From contig NC_056765.1 of assembly GCF_018687715.1 (NCBI RefSeq), forward strand, positions 13,506,001 through 13,570,000: DNA of 64,000 bases. The letters are read 5' to 3'. Positions 59,641 to 64,000 of the stretch are shown in pieces. Numbering within the stretch: position 1 is the first letter of the stretch; each line of letters opens with the position of its first letter. Source of the stretch: Carya illinoinensis. Taxonomy: Eukaryota > Streptophyta > Magnoliopsida > Fagales > Juglandaceae. The notes under the pieces were generated by a model. The model worked only from the letters and a program-made list of their open reading frames with translations, searched no databases and was not told the DNA's origin. The position numbers and the translations under genes were made by a program.

Positions 59641-59958
59641 TAAAATATGTACAAGAGCGGAGCAAAGTTGGAGGTAGAGTTGAAATGGGAAGTAGGAGGC
59701 AGAGTTGAAATGGGAAGTCGGAGTCGAAGTCGCAATATCGGAGTCAGAGTTGGCATACCTCCACCTCCGCCTTCGACTTCCCAAGGGGAAAAAACTCTTG
59801 ACTCTGACTCCGATGGAGCATAGTTGAAGCGGAGTCGGAGTCATAGTCGGATTTTTGAATTTTTGTTCAACCCTACTCAACTTGGCCTTCGATGCTAGTC
59901 GAAGTCGGAGGTCAGAATTGGCCATTACCTACTCTGTTGGAGTCGGAGCCCACCCCTA
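59641..59958. mobile_element. Terminal part of a non-autonomous hAT element rich in GGAGTC units
   Basis: The segment contains repeated GAAGTCGGAG/GGAGTCGGAG variants on both strands and ends GTCGGAGCCCACCCCTA. The reverse complement, TAGGGGTGGGCTCCGAC, has the TAGGGGTGGGC start of a plant hAT family. The opposite end and an 8-bp duplication were not found, so the element is partial or decayed. Confidence 0.5.
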
Positions 59959-60304
59959 GTGGTAAGGGCAAATGTGTGTGCATGTCCTCTATGTAGCATG
60001 TTTGATTTACTCTATAATCAAATTGTGATTTAAGTGAGAGGTCATGGCAGTGGGTTGCTATGCTAGTCTCCTCAAGGGTTTAGGTTCCATGGGTGAGTTC
60101 TAAAGGCTCTGCTATTACATTGTGGGGGTGGTTTCCCGTCATAAAAATAAAATATTATTATTAAAATAAAAAATAAAAAATAAAAGTGAACCTACACCAC
60201 CACAAGGCTAGAGATGGGGTGGTGATGGTGGTCCACTGTAGGCACTCAAGTGGCCACCATGTGGGTGGCCGCCCACAATTTGGTAGATGTTGGTCACACC
60301 CGCA

Positions 60305-60542
60305 TGACAAGATTGCACATACACAATGCCAAGATTCTTTCCTTAACATACACAATGCCATGATTCTCTCCTTCAGCACGTGTAATCGACAGTTCCCATG
60401 TATAGTAGATTATACTTCCTTTTATAATAAATGTATAGCTGTAGTTTAGTTGTATATTTCAAATTCTTTCATCCTTGTAATCTACTAATCTTTATTTAAA
60501 TCAATACAATGCCTAAGAATAGGCAAACTATTTTTCCTTATG
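60305..60542 (+). repeat. 5' LTR of the copia element
   Basis: This 238-bp LTR has about 40 bp (around 60412-60452, including ATAATAAATGTATAGCTGTA) that the 3' LTR lacks. The final CA seen in the 3' LTR is TG here. It contains the tandem phrase ACACAATGCCAAGATTCT / ACACAATGCCATGATTCT. Confidence 0.8.
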
Positions 60543-60570
60543 TGGTATCAGACACCCTAGAGGTACTCAT

Positions 60571-61375
60571 GGCATCGTCTTCCACCTCATCGATCCCTTT
60601 TGTGGACACATCCTCATTCCTTAAATTTTCTCCATCCAAATCCACCTTACTTGATGTTACCATAAAACTAGCCTCCAGCAACTACCTCTTGTGGAAAGCA
60701 GAAAGCACAAGTAGTTCCTTTTCTAAGAGGCCATGGACTCTTTGGCTATGTCAAGAATGAAGTGCTGTGTCTACCTCATTTTGTTCCTAAAGATAATGGT
60801 GAATTGCTCCAAAATCATGTGGTAGCACATTGGTTGCGCATTGATCAACTTATTTTAGGTTGGTTCAATAGTTTCCTGTCTCATGCACCTTTCTCATAGG
60901 TAATCCACAGTGAATCTTCTCATGATGCATGGATGGTTTTGGAAACTCTCTATGACACTCGTACTAGAGATCGAATTCAGCACATGAAAAGTGAACTTCA
61001 ATCTCTCACAAAAAGTTCCTACTCTCTTGAGGGCTATTTGCATAAAGCAAAATCGTTAGCTTTGTCTCTTCGAGGTGCTGGTAAATTCCTTGATGATGAT
61101 GATTTCATCATTTGTATACTTAAGAGGACTTGGTTCCGAATTCGATCCTATAGTTGTTGCCATCAATGCTAGAGATACATTTCCTCCACTTGAAAGTGTT
61201 ATTGGAAAACATAGGAACTTTGAACTTCGTATTAGTGCTGCCGATGCTACATCCTCTACAATTTCTCTCTATACAAATCGTCATCACCCTAGTTCAAGTT
61301 CAAAAGGGGCTTGTGGGGGTCGAGGGTGCAATAATCCCACCCAAATCAATCTCAACGAAGATCAAAGGGTCATGA
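60571..61375 (+). pseudogene. Copia gag pseudogene
   Basis: The frame opens with ASSSTSSIPFVDTSSFLKF and SSNYLLWKAESTSSS, a typical copia Gag start (the element's capsid protein). It shifts near 60740 and continues as HWLRIDQLILGWFNSFLS. It then reads SSHDAWMVLETLYDTRTRDR and HMKSELQSLTKSSYSLEGYL (60933 region), the UBN2/gag core. A further frameshift near 61110 leads to GLGSEFDPIVVAINARDTFP. No zinc knuckle was recognised. The sequence is broken by at least two frameshifts and a stop. Confidence 0.75.
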
Positions 61376-61379
61376 CCCT

Positions 61380-61857
61380 CACTTTGTTGCTATCAAGCAA
61401 ATTTTCTGCTACTTGAAGGGTATTGTACATCTTGGTCTTCACTTTGCAAAAACCCACTCATTGCTCTTCACGGTTATTGCGATGCAGATTGGGTAGGTTC
61501 CATAGATTGTCGTCACTCCACAACTGGTTTGCCATTTACATGGGTAATAATTTATCGTCTTTGGGAGCAAAGAAATAGACCACCATCTCTCGCTGAATAG
61601 CCGAGGTAGAATATCAAGCCTTAGCAACAACTACAGCTAAATTGATGTGGTTCATGCACCTCTTAAAGAGTATTGACTATCATCTCCCTCCACCCACATT
61701 ACAATGTGATAATCTTTGTACTATTAACATGGCAAAAAATCATGCATCTCATCATCACACCAAACACAAGGTTACTGATGTGTTTATCAAGTCACTCTCT
61801 GCTGCTAAATTCCTCCCAAATCGTCACAAGCTCTTCGTTAGCCCATTACCACCTTGA
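61380..61857 (+). pseudogene. Copia RNase H remnant
   Basis: Read across frames: KQIFCYLKGIVHLGLHF, then GYCDADWVGSIDCRHSTTG (the D-containing start of copia RNase H), SLGAKK, EVEYQALATTTAKLMWF, LQCDNLCTINMAKN and HHHTKHKVTDVFIKSL. This is the far C-terminus of copia pol. It joins directly to gag sequence at about 61376-61382, which marks the deletion point. It is non-functional. Confidence 0.8.
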
Positions 61858-61870
61858 GCTTGAGGGGGAA

Positions 61871-62061
61871 TGACAAGATAGCACATACACAATGCCATGA
61901 TTCTCTCCTTCACATACACGTTGCCATGATTCTCTCCTTCAACGCATTTTGTAGTCGACAGTTCCCATGTATAGCAGATTATATTTCAAATTCTTTCATC
62001 CTTATAATTTCTATTTAAATTAATACAATAACCAAGAATAGACAGACTATTTTTCCTTACA
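61871..62061 (+). repeat. 3' LTR of the copia element
   Basis: This 191-bp LTR starts TGACAAGATAGCACATACAC and ends CTATTTTTCCTTACA. It is shorter than the 5' LTR by a deletion after GCAGATTATA. Confidence 0.8.
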
Positions 62062-63130
62062 TAACACTTATATCAAGCTTCCCAAGTGACAAGGGGTGAA
62101 GTCAGCTTGTAGGAGGCTGCAACGGGCCACTCATGGGGTGGCCAACTTCGTGCCGTACAGAGCCGGCTGGTGGTGGCCACCCACTTGGTTTGTGATTTGT
62201 TTTTATTATGTCATCTGTTCTTTAATATTATTTCAATTGAAAAAGTGAAAAGATATTGGGATAATATTATTTTAATGTTATCTGGTTTTTATTTTTATTG
62301 ACGAGTTTTTAAAGTATCTACATGGATCCTGAATTTATGATCTTATCCTTCACCTGAATGAGAAGAAATAGTCAATTAAGATATAGCCACGAACAGCAGA
62401 TGGCTTTATTTCCATAACTTACCCAAGAAAAATACTCACCTTGATCATATCACTCATTTTTCAGATTCATAGACGTTCCTCCTCTGCATTTATGCAACCC
62501 TACAAATACAACTCCGAAAAGCCCCTTTTTGGTTCATGTTCAAGTTCTAGCTATGCTCTGCTGTAAATTTCAATTAGTCTATAGCTCTGCTTACGAAAGC
62601 GGTAAGACCCAGAGGCAGCATCCTAAGAGGAAATGGCTGGGAAGCAGTCCACATATTTGCCAGATTATAACATTACCATCCATGTTGCCTGCATGAAAGA
62701 TGCTCGGGACGCCATGGATTCTACACTATGTAACACTCTAGATGGCAGCCCAAGAATCATTAGTAAACCAAAAACCAGTATGATTCGGCTCTTGCAAAAC
62801 CGAGTCATAACAGGATGATCCTGTCCCTAGTTATGTTACTCAAACTCTTAAAAATGTATAATTCTTGTCACCATACAAGAAAATAAGTCATCAATCCAAG
62901 ATGAAGTTTAGTGGACACCCACTGACAAAATCAATCCTTATATTCATCACTTTATTTATATGAAGAACATTCCAACCTGATATACATGGTATATACATGT
63001 ATTGCAACACAACTGAATTTCTGTACTTCGGGCGTTGCAAATCACAACAGGCAAGAGAGAAAACGCCAACAGGATCTATACTTCACATGGTATTCCAAGT
63101 GGCCTCTATCTTTTCTCTCTTCCTTTAAGT
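62062..63130. other. Intergenic DNA and probable 3' UTR of the CASP-like gene
   Basis: 62090-62200 is GC-rich, with GGTGGCCACCCACTTGG. An inverted relative of it (CAAGTGGCCACCATGTGGGT) lies at 60247-60266, so the copia element may sit inside an older unidentified repeat. From about 62950 to 63130 the minus strand is the likely 3' UTR of the CASP-like gene, with a minus-strand AATAAA at about 62949-62954. The 61-codon plus-strand frame at 62633 is unsupported. Confidence 0.4.
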
Positions 63131-63322
63131 TTATCGGGATGCCAATGACCAGAAGTTCAGTAAAAAAGAAGGTAATGCAGCAAACCAACTAATGAAAGCC
63201 AGGCCTGTAGCAGTTTCAAATTCCACACAGTGGTTTTGTGAACAGATATCAAGGTCATTGTCAATAAGCACTGTGATGCCAGCAGATGCACAGGCTGCAG
63301 CAAACATGAGAGTGGATGTGAT
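63131..63322 (-). CDS. CASP-like membrane protein (CASPL5-type), last coding exon
   Basis: CASP-like proteins are four-pass plasma-membrane proteins related to the Casparian strip scaffold proteins; most CASPL5 members have no assigned role. This exon encodes the C-terminal 63 residues. They include the third transmembrane segment ([20 protein letters not shown]), an extracellular loop with two cysteines (DICSQNHC) and the fourth transmembrane segment ([20 protein letters not shown]), ending SLASR and stop TAA at 63131-63133. The acceptor is TTTGCATTGCAG, so the exon starts at 63322 in phase 0 and reads ITSTL. The usual preceding residues (VVGDW) were not found between 63326 and 64000, so earlier exons are probably beyond the window. 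It is intact as far as visible. Confidence 0.85.
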   Translation of the reverse strand: MTSTLMFAAACASAGITVLIDNDLDICSQNHCVEFETATGLAFISWFAALPSFLLNFWSLASR

Positions 63323-63325
63323 CTG

Positions 63326-64000
63326 CAATGCAAAGACATCTTAGACATGTCAGTGATATGACATACTGCGGCACTTTGAGCAGGAAGGTTGACTCACAAG
63401 CCAAAATCTTAACATAATTCATAGGTTCAAAGTCGAAAATATGAAATAAATTTGACATTTATGGTGCACATAATTAAAGGAAATAACTAAGACAGTTCCT
63501 CTATGATATTCATGCAAAAATAGAGTTCATTATCAAGCATATTTCAAGATTCCACAGTACAGGAATGTACATTATTCAGATGTTTTATTACCAATTTGCA
63601 CGAGCTGCTAACTCTGGATCCATCCTTACTAAAAGAGCAGTGTATAAATTTATCTACAAAAAAAATTATCTATCATGTTAAAACATGACTTGCAATGATT
63701 TGGCGTAGTGTCAAGTCATTTGAACTGATTCCAATCAGCAGAAACCTAGACTTCCTACTAGTTCTGAGCCAACTTGGACTAACTACATTATTCAGGCAAG
63801 ATTAATTTCCTTGAGATTGTTTTTCGTGTAAGTAATTAATTTGTTATACAAAAAGGTTCTGCTTTGCGAAGGATACTGAAAGCAATGGAATAGTTGACTT
63901 TTTCCCCTTAAAATAATTTTTTGAGAAAGAAAACTATTTTCAATTCATTAAAAAGACATTACTGAATAACCATAGCATTGCTGGCTAACTAAGCACTTCA
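63326..64000 (-). other. Probable intron of the CASP-like gene
   Basis: This stretch lies upstream (minus strand) of the last exon and should be intronic. I searched it by eye for the N-terminal hallmarks of the family and found none. Confidence 0.4.

Larger units (their letters stand above)
60305..62061 (+). mobile_element. Internally deleted Ty1/copia retrotransposon
   Basis: Short LTRs (60305-60542, 61871-62061) both begin TGACAAGATNGCACATACAC and end CTATTTTTCCTTA plus two bases. The 5' LTR is followed at 60543 by TGGTATCAGA, the tRNA-iMet primer site of copia elements. The 3' LTR is preceded by the polypurine tract TTGAGGGGGAA. Gag is followed directly by the RNase H end of pol, so protease, integrase and RT are gone. 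The length is 1757 bp, against about 5 kb for a full element. The flanking 5-mers (CCGCA and TAACA) do not form a clear duplication. Confidence 0.85.

Noticed and set aside
62633..62818. 61-codon frame starting AGKQSTYLPDYN
   Set aside because: No recognisable domain or splice context; more likely part of the non-coding region downstream of the CASP-like gene.
1..64000. A novel multi-gene biological system
   Set aside because: Apart from one complete HD-Zip III gene and one CASP-like exon, the coding signal is all decayed transposon protein; no unexplained gene cluster was seen.

Overview
This window is nuclear DNA from a flowering plant, most likely a woody eudicot. The evidence is an intron-rich class III HD-Zip gene with canonical GT/AG plant introns, a CASP-like membrane protein exon, and a dense, decayed population of plant transposons (Athila/Tat-type Ty3/gypsy, Tekay-type LTRs, Ty1/copia, a LINE with a fused RNase H, hAT elements and short MITEs). 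Several MITEs, such as the 200-bp AT-rich family with TAA duplications, look like families I associate with Juglandaceae/Fagales (walnut, pecan). That assignment is inference.

Layout. 1-4137: a decayed hAT transposon whose transposase is broken by stops and frameshifts and by a second, 699-bp non-autonomous hAT insertion. 4141-5210: about eight copies of a ~130-bp tandem repeat. 5569-25870: a 20.3-kb nest of Ty3/gypsy elements. Element A carries element B of the same family, inserted near its protease/RT junction, and B carries a minus-strand gag/pol fragment (C) without LTRs. Both A and B are bounded by LTRs and 5-bp target duplications. 25876-35650: AT-rich intergenic DNA with several MITEs and no gene I can support.

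36720-43908 (+) is the one complete host gene: a REVOLUTA orthologue with 18 coding exons and 842 codons. It has homeodomain, leucine zipper, START and MEKHLA regions in order. The miR165/166 target site is present and is assembled across the exon 4/exon 5 junction. The gene has a long CT-rich leader with one short upstream ORF.

43909-46064: the 3' UTR, a 27-bp poly-G tract and unassigned DNA. 46065-53183: two nested solo LTRs in opposite orientations; the inner one (48654-51944) has a perfect CCTTG duplication and an internal minisatellite with alternating 45/62-bp spacing. 55556-58147 (-): a 5'-truncated LINE with a 245-bp tandem duplication at its broken end. 58393-59958: AT-rich repeats and a hAT-type terminus. 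60305-62061: a small copia element that has lost everything between gag and RNase H. 63131-63322 (-): the last coding exon of a CASP-like (CASPL5-type) membrane protein whose remaining exons lie beyond the window.

Only REVOLUTA and the CASPL exon look like functional host coding sequence. I found no sign of a new multi-gene system. The points of interest are the order of transposon nesting, the split microRNA site and several locally structured repeats. All coordinates and repeat counts were read by eye; no alignment or database search was run.
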